A DNA stretch of 64,000 nt from CAVSDF01 sp963726715. GTDB taxonomy: Bacteria > Bacteroidota > Rhodothermia > Rhodothermales > BA12. This document shows, piece after piece, positions 39,659 through 49,300 of the stretch. The position numbers and the translations under genes were made by a program. The DNA is taken from NCBI GenBank assembly GCA_963726715.1, contig CAVSDF010000007.1:124001-188000 (forward strand), in the 5' to 3' direction. The notes below the pieces were generated by a model, which was given only the letters and a program-made list of their open reading frames with translations, did not search any database and had not been told where the DNA came from. Numbering within the stretch: the first letter of the stretch is position 1; every line of letters starts with the position of its first letter.

Positions 39659-41272
39659 ATGTCCCTCCGTTTCCACCGATCTGCCACGGTCTGCGCCGCC
39701 GCGCTCGTCTTCGTCGCCACCGCCACGACCGGCTGCGAGCGCACCGGCAGCATCGGCAGCCTCTTCGGCGGGCGCACTGCCCTCGCCGAGTCCATCGCCA
39801 CCCGCGCGCCGAACTCCGAGATCCCCGCCGTCCGCGCCCACTACGAGAGCGCCGACTACGCCCCGCTCTGGGCCGACGAGACCGGCATCACCGCACGCGG
39901 CGACTCGCTCCTGCAACGCCTCTGCGACTCCGGCTACGAGGGCCTGCGTCCCGAGGACTACGACTTCACGCGCCTCGACGCCGCGCAAGCCCGCCTCGAC
40001 GGCGGCGCCCGCGACTCGTCCTCCGCCGACGCCCTCGCCCAGCTCGACATCGCCCTCTCGGAAGCGTTCGTCGCCTACGCCACCGACCTCATCGGCGGAC
40101 GCATCAAGCCTGCAGACCTCGGCGGCATCTGGCGGATGCAGCGCGACAGCGTCGACGCGCGCCCGGCCCTCGACGCCGTCGCCACGAGCGGCCTCTCGGG
40201 CGCCGTGCAGACGCTCTACGACCAGCACAAGGGCTACGGCCCCCTCCGCAGCGCCCTCTCCGCGCACCGCCGCATCGCCGTCGCGGGCGGCTGGGGCACC
40301 GTCTCCGGCACCGGCGACGCCGCCGGAATGCGCCGCCGCCTCGCTGCCTCGGGCGACCTCGCCGACACGACCGCAGGTGCCGACCTCGGCGCCGCCGTCC
40401 GCCGGTTTCAGATGCGCCACGGCATCGACACGACGGGTACGCCCGGCAAGGCGACCGTCGATGCGATGAACGTGCCCGTCGAGGCGCGCATCGCCACCAT
40501 CGAGGCCAACCTGGAGCGCCTGCGCTGGATGCCGGGCGGCATGGGCGACACCTACGTCTTCGTCAACGTGCCCGCCTTCCGGCTCTGGGCCTACGAGGGC
40601 GGCAAAGAGGTGATGACGATGCCGGTGATCGTCGGCGACGAGGCCAACAACACGCCGGTCTTCGCCGACACGATGCAGTACCTCGTCTTCGCGCCTTACT
40701 GGAACATCCCGCAGAGCATCCAGCCCGAAGTGCTCGCCAAGGGCAACCTCGACGCCCGCGGCTTCGAGCGCGAAGGCCCGACGGGCCTGCGGCAGCGTCC
40801 GGGGCCGAACAATGCGCTCGGAAACGTCAAGTTCATCTTCCCGAACGACCTCAACATCTACCTCCACGACACGCCCGGCAAGACCGCCTTCGACCGCTCG
40901 AACCGGAGCCTCTCGCACGGCTGCGTGCGCGTCGCCGAGCCGGAACGCCTCGCCACGTGGGCGCTCGGGCCGAACGGGGGATGGGACGTCGCCCGCGTCT
41001 CGGCGGCGATGGATTCGACGGAGGAGCAGAAGGTGCCGCTCACGCGCAAGATTCCGGTCTTCCTCGCCTACCTGACCGCATGGGCCGAGGACGACGGGAC
41101 GGTGAACTTCCGCGACGACATCTACGGACATGACGACAAGGTCATCGCCGCCCTCGCCCGCGACCGCCGCACCGCCCCCGCCGCCACCTGCCGCCGCACC
41201 GCCGCCCCGGCCACGCCGCCCCCGGCGAGCGCGCAGGCCACGCCGCCCGCCGACGCGCGCCGCCGGGGGTGA
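39659..41272 (+). CDS. L,D-transpeptidase, YcbB-like, lipoprotein
   Basis: 537 residues. A lipobox-like TTGC near residue 21 predicts an anchored periplasmic enzyme. A YcbB-type N-terminal domain (HYESADYAPLWADETGITAR) is followed by a peptidoglycan-binding motif (LGAAVRRFQMRHGIDTTGTP) and the YkuD catalytic domain. That domain carries His420/Cys422 in LSHGCVRVAEPERLATWAL and the family segment FAPYWNIPQSI. It makes 3-3 crosslinks in peptidoglycan or attaches proteins to it. A low-complexity Ala/Pro tail ends the protein. It lies between pbpC and an M15 peptidase, suggesting a cell-wall cluster. Confidence 0.9.
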   Translation: MSLRFHRSATVCAAALVFVATATTGCERTGSIGSLFGGRTALAESIATRAPNSEIPAVRAHYESADYAPLWADETGITARGDSLLQRLCDSGYEGLRPEDYDFTRLDAAQARLDGGARDSSSADALAQLDIALSEAFVAYATDLIGGRIKPADLGGIWRMQRDSVDARPALDAVATSGLSGAVQTLYDQHKGYGPLRSALSAHRRIAVAGGWGTVSGTGDAAGMRRRLAASGDLADTTAGADLGAAVRRFQMRHGIDTTGTPGKATVDAMNVPVEARIATIEANLERLRWMPGGMGDTYVFVNVPAFRLWAYEGGKEVMTMPVIVGDEANNTPVFADTMQYLVFAPYWNIPQSIQPEVLAKGNLDARGFEREGPTGLRQRPGPNNALGNVKFIFPNDLNIYLHDTPGKTAFDRSNRSLSHGCVRVAEPERLATWALGPNGGWDVARVSAAMDSTEEQKVPLTRKIPVFLAYLTAWAEDDGTVNFRDDIYGHDDKVIAALARDRRTAPAATCRRTAAPATPPPASAQATPPADARRRG

Positions 41273-41495
41273 GGTGTGGTCGTTGGTGGAGGAGGGTCGG
41301 TGCCGGGAGGCCGTTCGGTGTGTGCTGGCCGGCCATGAAAGGCCGTGGGGAAACCCCTCCCTTGAGGAACCGCAGGTCCGCGCAGCGGAAGGGGGCCAAG
41401 CGGTGGGACGGAGGGTGTGCGGCGGTCCCCGCGATTCCAGACGCCGCGCCCCCCTGCCTGACCCTCTCGACACCTTGCGCCAGAGCACCGAACCG
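41273..41495. other. Intergenic region with GGGAAACCCCTCCC-type repeat
   Basis: No gene. A GGTCGTTGGTGGAGGAGG tract follows the stop. A GGAAACCCCTCCCTTGAGG / CAGCGGAAGGGGGCCAAG arrangement at about 41348-41400 resembles the repeat family described at 26155. Confidence 0.4.
41471..41478 (+). promoter_or_regulatory. CACCTTGC promoter-like element (M15 peptidase)
   Basis: Same variant as at 22348-22355, here 18 nt before the ATG at 41496. Confidence 0.35.
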
Positions 41496-42728
41496 ATGCC
41501 CGACCCGTCCGACGATACGCCCCACCTCCCCACGCGGCCCGGCTCCGCGCCGACGCCCGCGCCCGCCCGCGCCGATGTGCCTGCGCCGGAGTCTGCCGAC
41601 GCCGTGCCCGCCTCGTGGCCGCTCGACGACGGCCTCGCCCCCGGCGCACCCGATTCCGCGTCCGCCGCGCACCTGCACGCGCCGCACGACCCGCACCCGC
41701 CGCGCGTGGCGAGCCGGTCGTTCTGGCGACGCGTCGTGCAGCGCCGGGCGACGCGGCGCGGCGTGTTCGCGGGCACAGCCGTCGCCCTCGTCGCCGCTGG
41801 TGCGCTCGTCTGGGCGGTTTGGCGGGTCGATGTGCCCGTGCCCGTCCCGGCCGCCGTCGGTCCGGTGCGCTCGACCTCGCCGCCCGGGCAGGTCGGCTTT
41901 CGCCTGACCACCGGGCGCACGACGACCGCGCGCAGCGTCCACAGCCTGTTCGTGATGCCGTCGGAGGCGGTGCCGCTCGCCCTCGCCGGTGCCCGCTCGC
42001 CGTCCGTCACCGCAAGCGCCGGACGCCTCGACGCCGTCCCCGGCGATACGGTCGCGTGGACATGGACGGCCCCGGCGGCGCCCGGACTCGTCAACATCAC
42101 CATCCGCGACGCTGCGACCGGCGACGTGCAGCGCATCGCCGCGTTCGTGATGACGCCGTACGACGCCTCGCGCGGCGCCATCGGCGGCTACGAGATCGGG
42201 CGGTATGTCGAGACGAGCGACCCGTCGCGGCGCATCCCGCCGGGCTTCGTCGAGTTGCCGCGCGGGCTCGAATCCGTGCCCGTCTCGCCGCACTTCACCC
42301 TCGGCGAGTTCGCGTGCAAGCAGCCCGGAAGCCCGCGCTACCTGACACTCGACGAACGCCTGCTCGTCAAACTCGAAACGCTCCTCGTGCGCGTGCGCGC
42401 CGCCGGCATCCCCGCCTCGCGCTTCGTCGTGATGAGCGGCTACCGGACGCCCGCCTACAACGCGTCGATCGGCAACGAGACGAGCCTCTCGGCCCACCTC
42501 TACGGGCAGGCCGCCGACATCTTCATCGACGAAGACGGCAACGGGCAGATGGACGACATCACCGGCGACGGCCAGGTCACCCGCGCCGACGCCGAACGCT
42601 TCGCCGAGATCGCCGCCCCCCTCGACGACGACCCCGGCCTCGTCGGAGGCCTCGGCATCTACAGCCCCGCACCGCACCGCGGTCCGTTCATCCACATCGA
42701 CGTGAGAGGCTCGCGGGCGCGGTGGTAA
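41496..42728 (+). CDS. Membrane-anchored M15-family (D-Ala-D-Ala carboxypeptidase-like) peptidase
   Basis: 410 residues. A long disordered N-terminus (Pro/Ala/Asp-rich, residues 1-70) precedes one membrane segment (VFAGTAVALVAAGALVWAVW). The C-terminal domain is the peptidase M15_3 type: SPHFTLGEFACK, RFVVMSGYRTPAYN, LSAHLYGQAADIFID (zinc-ligand H and D) and FIHIDVRG (third ligand). A short Ca-binding-like loop (DEDGNGQMDDITGDGQ) sits inside it. The predicted role is trimming peptidoglycan peptides on the outer side of the inner membrane, in keeping with the two upstream cell-wall genes. Confidence 0.85.
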   Translation: MPDPSDDTPHLPTRPGSAPTPAPARADVPAPESADAVPASWPLDDGLAPGAPDSASAAHLHAPHDPHPPRVASRSFWRRVVQRRATRRGVFAGTAVALVAAGALVWAVWRVDVPVPVPAAVGPVRSTSPPGQVGFRLTTGRTTTARSVHSLFVMPSEAVPLALAGARSPSVTASAGRLDAVPGDTVAWTWTAPAAPGLVNITIRDAATGDVQRIAAFVMTPYDASRGAIGGYEIGRYVETSDPSRRIPPGFVELPRGLESVPVSPHFTLGEFACKQPGSPRYLTLDERLLVKLETLLVRVRAAGIPASRFVVMSGYRTPAYNASIGNETSLSAHLYGQAADIFIDEDGNGQMDDITGDGQVTRADAERFAEIAAPLDDDPGLVGGLGIYSPAPHRGPFIHIDVRGSRARW

Positions 42729-42904
42729 AGCGGTGCACCGGAGCTTCCGCCGCGCGCTCAAGCACCGTGGGGCGCTGCCGAACGAGTAGGCGGTCTGAAG
42801 CTCTGCTATAGCGTCGCGGCGCGTCTGGCCGAGACGTGGACGCGTGTGCTGCCGAACGGGCCGCTGCTGCTCAACGAACGGCTCGTGCGCGAGCGCTCGC
42901 GCTT

Positions 42905-42922
42905 CGAGCCTCTCCCGGCTCG
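42905..42922. repeat. Hairpin CGAGCC/GGCTCG ahead of the 42-nt array
   Basis: Six-bp stem and TCTCCC loop, 26 nt before the first unit of the array. Its relation to the array is not known. Confidence 0.45.
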
Positions 42923-42947
42923 TACACAAACTTTCTGACACTCCCAC

Positions 42948-43286
42948 CTACCCGCGGAACAGGTCCTCCCGCTCCACCGATACGTCAACGCTATCGCCAG
43001 ATGGGCCAACCCATCGGATCGATACGCCACCCTATCTCCGGAGAAGGCCAACCCTTCGCGTTCACACACCCTCGCTATCGCGGGAGACAGACTCCCTTTG
43101 CGCCGATACGTCGATGCCATCGGGGAGAGGGACGTTCTTTCGCAGCGAAGCACCGGCGCGTCTTCGGGAAGGGCATCTCCCTTCGCAGCAGAGCATCAGC
43201 GCTTCGCTCGTGAAGGGCACGCCCTTGTCCCGTGAACATTGACGCTCCTCCGGAAAGGAGATGTCTGTGCGCGCGGAGCACCGACC
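42948..43286. repeat. Tandem array of about eight degenerate 41-43-nt units with internal hairpins
   Basis: Unit starts fall at about 42948, 42991, 43032, 43075, 43117, 43159, 43202 and 43245. The consensus is roughly CTATCGCCGGAGAAGGGCA, then a CCCTTCGCG segment and GATAC...GACG. Units are only about 50-65% alike. Inside most, a stem of 5-6 bp can form: GATGGG/CCCATC (43000-43015), GAAGG/CCTTC (43043-43057), GAAGGG/CCCTTC (43168-43184), AAGGG/CCCTT (43213-43226). The stems differ but stay paired. The remainder of the 650-bp gap 42729-43378 holds no gene I can support. Units vary in length by one base, so a single reading frame is not kept. Confidence 0.75.
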
Positions 43287-43378
43287 TTGCGTCCGCCAAC
43301 GCCGCCCATCGGCACGACGCCTCGGCCCTCGATCCACGACGATCGACCGACGACCTACGACTCCCACCCCACGCCCCA

Positions 43379-45041
43379 TTGAGCCGCCTGCGCAAACTCG
43401 CCTCGGAAACTGCCGTCTACGGACTTTCGTCGATTCTGGGGCGGGTGCTCAACTTCCTGCTCGTCCCGCTCTACACGCACCTGCTGACGCGGGAGGACAA
43501 CGGCGTCGTCGCGCTCGTCTACGGGGCGTTCGTGTTCCTGAACATCCTGTTCACCTACGGGATGGAGTCGGCGTACCTCAAGTTCGCCGCCGGTGAGGAG
43601 GGGCGCGCGCGCAAGCGGACGGTCTTCGCGACCGCGACCGCCTCGCTCCTCGCATCGTCGGTCGTGCTCGGCGGGTTCTTCGTGCTCGTGCCCTCGTCGC
43701 TCGCGTGGGTGGCGGGTCTCGACGGGGCGGCGGGCGTCGTGCCGTCGCGCATCGTGCTCTACGCGGCGCTGATCCTGGTTCTCGACACGCTCGCCGTCGT
43801 GCCGTTCGCCGAGCTTCGGCTGGCCGGGCGACCGGGGATGTTCGCGCTCGCGCGGTTCGTCGGCATCGCGGCCAACATCGGCCTCAACCTGTGGCTGCTC
43901 GTGGGATTGGGCCGCGGCGTGTCGGCGGTGTTCGAGGCCAACCTCGTGGCGAGCGCGCTCACGCTCGTCTTCCTGATCCCCGTCTACGCGCAGTCGCTGC
44001 GCCGCGAGGCTGGGCCGGGGCACGTCGAGGCGGGCACGGCCGACACCGGGCGCGTCCGCACCGACCGCGCGCTCTGGCACGAGATGCTGCGCTTCGGGCT
44101 GCCGTTCGTGCCGGGCGGGCTGGGCTACGCGCTCACCGAGCGGGCGAGTCTGTTCGGCCTCGAGAAGCTGCGTCCGGGCGGACTTGCCGAGGCCGGACTG
44201 TTCGGGCAGTCGTGGAAGCTCGGCGTCTTCATGATGCTCGTCGTGCAGATGTTCAGGTTCGCGTGGCAGCCGTTCTTCCTCCAACACGCCCGCGACACCG
44301 ACGCCCGCGCGCTGTTCTCGCGCATCTTCACCATCGTCAACGCCGTCCTCGTCGGCGTCCTGCTCGGCGTCTCGTTCTTCGCCCGCGAGGTTGCCACGCT
44401 GCCGCTTCCGGGCGGGCGGACGCTGATCTCGAGCGACGTTCCTGCCGGGGCTCGTCGTCGTGCCGCTCTCGCTCCTCGCGTACCTCTTGCAGGGCTGGTA
44501 CTACGTGTTCTCGGCGGGGCTGTACATCGAGAAGAAGACGCGCTACTTCGTCCACGCGACCGCCGCAGGCAGCATCGCCGCCGTCGCGGTCACCCTCCTC
44601 GCCGTCCCGTCGATGGGGATCGTGGGCGCCGGGTGGGCGAACGTGGCGGGCTACGGCGTGATGGCGGCGGGCCTGCTCTGGCACGCGCAGCGCGCCTACC
44701 CGATCCCGTTCGACTGGCGCCGCGTCGGGGCGACGTGCGGGCTCGGGGCGGTGCTCTTCGCCGTGTGGACGTTCGCGCCGGGCGCGGCGTGGTGGCCCGT
44801 CGAGGCGCTCCTGCTCGTCGGATTCCTCGGTGGCCTGGTCGCCCTCGGCATCGTCCCGCCCGCCATCTGGCGCCGCCTGCTCCGCCGCCCACACCGCGCC
44901 GCCGCGCCGTCGGCCGAGGCGCCCGCCGAGAGCGCCGAGACCGGCGCCCAGATGGCCGACCTCGCGGGCGATCCGTCGGAGATGGCGTCCGATCAGGAAG
45001 GCGAGCCGGATGCGTCGTCGCCAGTGCCGCCTGCGAAGTAG
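43379..45041 (+). CDS. Lipopolysaccharide/oligosaccharide flippase (MATE-like, Wzx type), frameshifted near 44440
   Basis: About 553 residues when repaired, with roughly 12-14 membrane segments. LRKLASETAVYGLSSILGRV followed by NFLLVPLYTHLL is the typical start of polysaccharide-exporting flippases of Bacteroidetes. One frame shift at about 44440 separates the first 355 residues from LPGLVVVPLSLLAYLLQGWY and the rest; dropping the G of gacGttc joins them. The acidic C-terminal tail is cytoplasmic. No ATG is available at the conserved N-terminus, so TTG at 43379 (cca-ttg-agc) is chosen. It would move lipid-linked glycans across the inner membrane; no glycosyltransferases are adjacent. It lies directly downstream of the hairpin array. 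Confidence 0.82.
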
Positions 45042-45052
45042 ACGGGCACGCC

Positions 45053-46069
45053 TCACGCCGCGTGCTTCCCCTCCGTCTCCCACCAGCGGGCGAAGCGCTC
45101 GAAGCCTTCGTCGGGGCCGACCTGCCAGACGTGGGGGCCGATGCGCGCGCGCAGCCTCGCCGTCGAGATCGTCTGCGAGCGCCCGAGCACGCCGACGCCG
45201 TAGCGCGTCAGCATCGGCTCGACGTCGGGACGGAGGCGGCGCTGCGCGGCTTCGACGGCGCCTGCCATCGCCATCATCACGCCGACGGGCACGCGGCGCT
45301 TGGGACGTGGCAGGCCGAGACGGTCGCAGAGGCGGAAGACGACCTCCCAGATCCGCACCGGCTCCGGATCGGCGATGTTGACGACGAGGCCGTCCCACCG
45401 CGCGTCCGCGTCGAGACCGGCGACGAGTGCGTTCACGACCGTCCCGATGTACGACATGCTGGCGACGTTCTCGGCATCCCCGACGACCGGCAGGCGCCCG
45501 GCGGAGAGGGCGGCGATGAGACGTGGGAAGATCGTCCGGTCGCCCTCGCCATAGATCGCGCGGGGCCGCACGACGAGCGCATCGAGCCCGCGCGCGGCGA
45601 CGTGGGCCTGCACGACGTGCTCGGCGACGAGCTTGGTGGCCGCGTACAGGTTGACGGGCGTGGCCGGCAGCGGGTCGTCCTCGTGGACGTTGAGGCGGTC
45701 GTCGAGGTGGAAGTAGACCGACGGCGTGGAGACGTGGACGAGCCGCCGCCCGGCGTCGGCGCAGGCGCTCGCCACGATGCGCGTCGCCTCGACATTGGCG
45801 GCCATGAAGTCCGCCGCGCGCCCCCACGGCGCCGCGATGGCCGCGCAGTGCACGACCGCATCGGCAGCGTCGACGGCCCGGCGGATCGCCTCGGCATCGG
45901 TCCCCTCGGCCCGCACGAACGCCACGCCGTCGCGCGCGAGCGCCGCCCCGGCATCGGCCCGCCGCCCCATCCCCGTCACCTGCCGCCCATCGGCCACGAG
46001 GTGCCGCGCGAGGGCGCCGCCGAGAAACCCGGTCGCGCCGGTGACGAGGACGGAGGCAGGCGCAGGCAT
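45053..46069 (-). CDS. NAD(P)-dependent epimerase/dehydratase (extended SDR)
   Basis: 338 residues. LVTGATGFLGGALARHL contains the extended-SDR nucleotide motif TGxxGxxG, and YAATK supplies the catalytic Tyr/Lys. The order HCAAIAAPWG, VHVSTPSVYF, VVRPRAIYGEGDRTIFPRLI and SMSYIGTVVNALVAGL matches 3-beta-hydroxysteroid/NAD-epimerase-like proteins. The likely substrate is a nucleotide sugar or hydroxy-lipid; the sequence does not decide. It converges with the flippase 12 bp away. A TACTTTCA element lies 21 nt before the ATG. A truncated relative of its 5' end, with the same promoter layout, lies at 50045-50201. Confidence 0.87.
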   Translation of the reverse strand: MPAPASVLVTGATGFLGGALARHLVADGRQVTGMGRRADAGAALARDGVAFVRAEGTDAEAIRRAVDAADAVVHCAAIAAPWGRAADFMAANVEATRIVASACADAGRRLVHVSTPSVYFHLDDRLNVHEDDPLPATPVNLYAATKLVAEHVVQAHVAARGLDALVVRPRAIYGEGDRTIFPRLIAALSAGRLPVVGDAENVASMSYIGTVVNALVAGLDADARWDGLVVNIADPEPVRIWEVVFRLCDRLGLPRPKRRVPVGVMMAMAGAVEAAQRRLRPDVEPMLTRYGVGVLGRSQTISTARLRARIGPHVWQVGPDEGFERFARWWETEGKHAA

Positions 46070-46089
46070 GGGCAGGAGAGGATCGAGCC

Positions 46090-46097
46090 TGAAAGTA
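46090..46097 (-). promoter_or_regulatory. TACTTTCA promoter-like element (epimerase)
   Basis: Minus-strand TACTTTCA with the ATG 20 nt downstream; the spacing is nearly the same as for the truncated copy at 50221-50228. Confidence 0.4.
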
Positions 46098-46225
46098 CAC
46101 GGCGGAGGTGGCCCCGGCGACTTGTGAACACCGGACCCGAGCATCGAGACGGCCCCTGACGGAATCGCCAAAGCGGGGGGCAGGACGATTTCTCTTATCC
46201 CATTGTGATTTCGGTTCGTCGCGGC

Positions 46226-46233
46226 TACATTCG
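46226..46233 (+). promoter_or_regulatory. TTG-N20-TACATTCG promoter-like element (LamG gene)
   Basis: TACATTCG with TTG 20 nt upstream (cccaTTGtgatt), the full Bacteroidetes-type arrangement. It is about 165 nt before the ATG at 46398. Between them is a GGCCCCCTCCGCCTGCAGG segment of the 26155-type repeat. Confidence 0.5.
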
Positions 46234-46397
46234 CCGCCCCGACGTGCCCTCGTGCGCGGTGGAGCGTCTGTTCTCGCTCCCCCACGAAGTGGTCCCTGGC
46301 ACACCGGGATCTCTGGCTGCGATTTGTCTGCGCCGTCTCAGGCCCCCTCCGCCTGCAGGTCCTGCGGGCGGCCTTCGCCCCCATCGTCCCTACCCGG

Positions 46398-49300
46398 ATG
46401 CGTCGGCTCTCTGCCTTCCCTCGGTTGGCCGCCCTTGCGGGCGCGCTCGCTCTCTTCGCCGCCGCCCCGGCGCACGCGCAATCGTCGTTCACGGCGAACT
46501 GGCCGTTGAGCACGTCCTCGCAGTACACCGGCACCGCGACCGGCAACGCCGTCGCCTACCAGGAGATCATCGGCAACGGGGCGCCGCCGATGACGGTTTT
46601 CAACTACACGGCGCAGGGGCAGCGGCTGTACATGGGGAATCCCGGATGGGTGGCCGGGCCGGAGGACCCGGCGAAGTACGCCGAATTCAACGCCGCCGCC
46701 ACGTCCGGGCAGGCGCTCACCGTCACTTCGGTGCTCTTCGAGTACGGCGCGTCGGTGACGGCCAACTCGATGAAGTCCAATGTCTACTACTCCACCGACG
46801 GCTGGATCACGCGTACGCCACTCGGCGCTACGCCCATCTACCCCACGCCGGGGATGGGCATCTTCACGGCCAGCCCGAACGTCACCGTGCCGGCCGGGAG
46901 CTTCTTCTCCCTGCGCATCTACCCGTACGCCGTCACGACGCAGCTGGCCGGGAGCCCGCAGTTCGCGGTCCACAACTCGGTGACGTTCTCCGGCACGACC
47001 GCTCCCGCCTCCGGCGCGTGCGTCGCCCCGCCGTCGGGGATGACGAGCTGGTGGAGCGGCGACGGCACGACGACCGACCTGACGACGAACGCCAACACCG
47101 GCACGCTCGTCGGCGGCGCCACCTACGGCCCCGGCAAGGTCGGACAGGCGTTCTCGTTTGCCACCACGAACGACTACGTGAGCGTGCCCGATGCCCCATC
47201 GCTCGACATCGGCACCGGCGACTTCTCCATCGACGCGTGGGTGCGCACGACCGCGCCGAGCCTGATGATCGTGGACAAGCTCGTCGATCCCAGCGGCCAG
47301 TTGACCAACGCGGTCGGGTACCGGATGTACCTCGGCGGCGGCCGACTGGGCTTCGTGATGGGCGACGGCTCGACGTTCGAAAACATCGGCACGTCGGCGC
47401 CCGTCATCAACGACGGTCAGTGGCACTTCGTGACCGTCACCGTGCAGCGGGGCTCTGTCACCGGCGGGAAGATGTACGTCGACGGCGTGTTCGTGCGGGA
47501 CTTCTTCACGACGATGACGCTCGGCTCGCTCGCCAACGCCGCGCCGCTCCTGCTCGGGCGTCAGCAGACCGCCCCGCCGGTCGGGCCCTCCGGCGACCTG
47601 GACGAGGTGGAGATCTTCAACCGCGCGCTCACGCCCGCCGAGATCACCGCGCTCTACACCGCGGGTAGCGCCGGCAAGTGCAAGCCGTCCACCGTCGGCC
47701 TGGTCTGCGGGACGAAGTTCAACGACCTCGACGGCAACGGCGTGCGCTCGGGGAGCGAGCCGGGTCTCCCGGGCTGGATCATCAGCCTGTCGCACAACCC
47801 CGGCTCCGGCCCCGTGACCGTGTCCACCGGGACGGACGGCACCGGCGCCTACTGCTTCTCCAACCTCCTCGCGCGCACCTACACGCTCGCCGAGACCCAG
47901 CAGACGGGCTGGTCGCAGACGGCGCCCGCCGCGCCCGGCACGTACACCGTCCCGCTCGCAGGCGGGCAGACCGTACTGGGCATGGCCTTCGGCAACCGGC
48001 AGGCCGTCTGCACCGCACCGCCGCCGGGGATGAAGGCGTGGTGGACGCGGCGACGGCACCGCGAACGACCTGACGACGAACGCCAACACCGGCACGCTCG
48101 TCGGCGGCGCCACGTACGGCCCCGGCAAGGTCGGCCAGGCGTTCTCATTCGCCACGGCTGCGGACTACGTGAACGTGCCCAACGCCCCGTCGCTCAACTT
48201 CGGCACCGGCGACTTCTCCATCGACGCCTGGGTGCGCACCACGTCCACCGACGGGATGATCGTCAGCAAGACGACCGGCACGGCGGGCAACCTGACCGGT
48301 TACTACATGCGCATCGCCAGCGGCCTCCTCAGCTACGGCTGGGGCGACGGGACGCTGCAGGTCAACGGCGGCAACATCTCGACCGCGATCAACGACGGTC
48401 AGTGGCACTTCGTGGCCATGACGGTGCAGCGCGGGTCGCCCTCGACGCTCCGGTTGTACATCGACGGCACCCTGTCGTCCACGACGCCCATGTCGGGCAC
48501 GAACAATCCCACGGGCTCGCTCTCAACACGGCGCCGCTGCTCATCGGGCGCAACCTGCTCTTCTCGAATCCCGGATTCGCCGGCCAGGTCGACGAGCTCG
48601 AGATCTTCAACCGGGTGCTCACCGGCGCCGAGCTTGCGGCGATCTACGCGGCGAGCACGGCGGGCAAGTGCAAGACGCCGACGACGACGCCCGGCTCCAT
48701 CTGCGGCACGAAGTTCAACGACCTCAATGGCGATGGCGTGCGCTCGGGCAGCGAGCCCGGCCTCCCCGGGCTGGACGATCAACCTGACCGGTCCGGGTTC
48801 GGCCCCCTCTCACGGCCTCAGCGACGACCGGCGAGCAACGGTGGCTACTGCTTCACGGACCTCCACGCGCGGCACGTACACGCTCGCGGAGAGTGAACCA
48901 GACGGGCTGGACGCAGACGTTCCCCGTCGGCCCCCGGCACTCACAGCGCCACGCTCGCCTCAGGAGACAACCTGACCGGCGTCAACTTCGGCAACCGGCA
49001 AACCGCCACGTGCACCGCTCCGCCGCTGGGGATGCAGGCGTGGTGGACCGGCGACGGCACGACGAACGACCTGACGACGAACGCCAACACCGGCACGATC
49101 GTGGGCGCCGCCACGTACGCCCCCGGCAAGGTCGGGCAGGCGTTCTCGTTCGGCACCACGTCCGACTACGTGACCGTGCCCAACGCACCGTCGATCAACT
49201 TCGGCACCGGTGACTTCTCCATCGACGCGTGGGTGCGCGCCCAGGGGAGCGGTAGACGGACCATCGTCAGCAAGATGACCGGCACGGCGATTCCACCCGT

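Noticed and set aside
42836..43242. Proteins made of 14-residue repeats in the hairpin array
   Set aside because: Both plus-strand frames and the minus-strand frames show a 14-residue period simply because the DNA period is 42. Unit lengths of 41 and 43 break the frame, and no start or ribosome-binding site supports translation.
42948..43286. CRISPR array
   Set aside because: No part of the 42-nt unit is constant enough to be a CRISPR repeat, there are no spacers of unrelated sequence, and no cas genes lie in the window.
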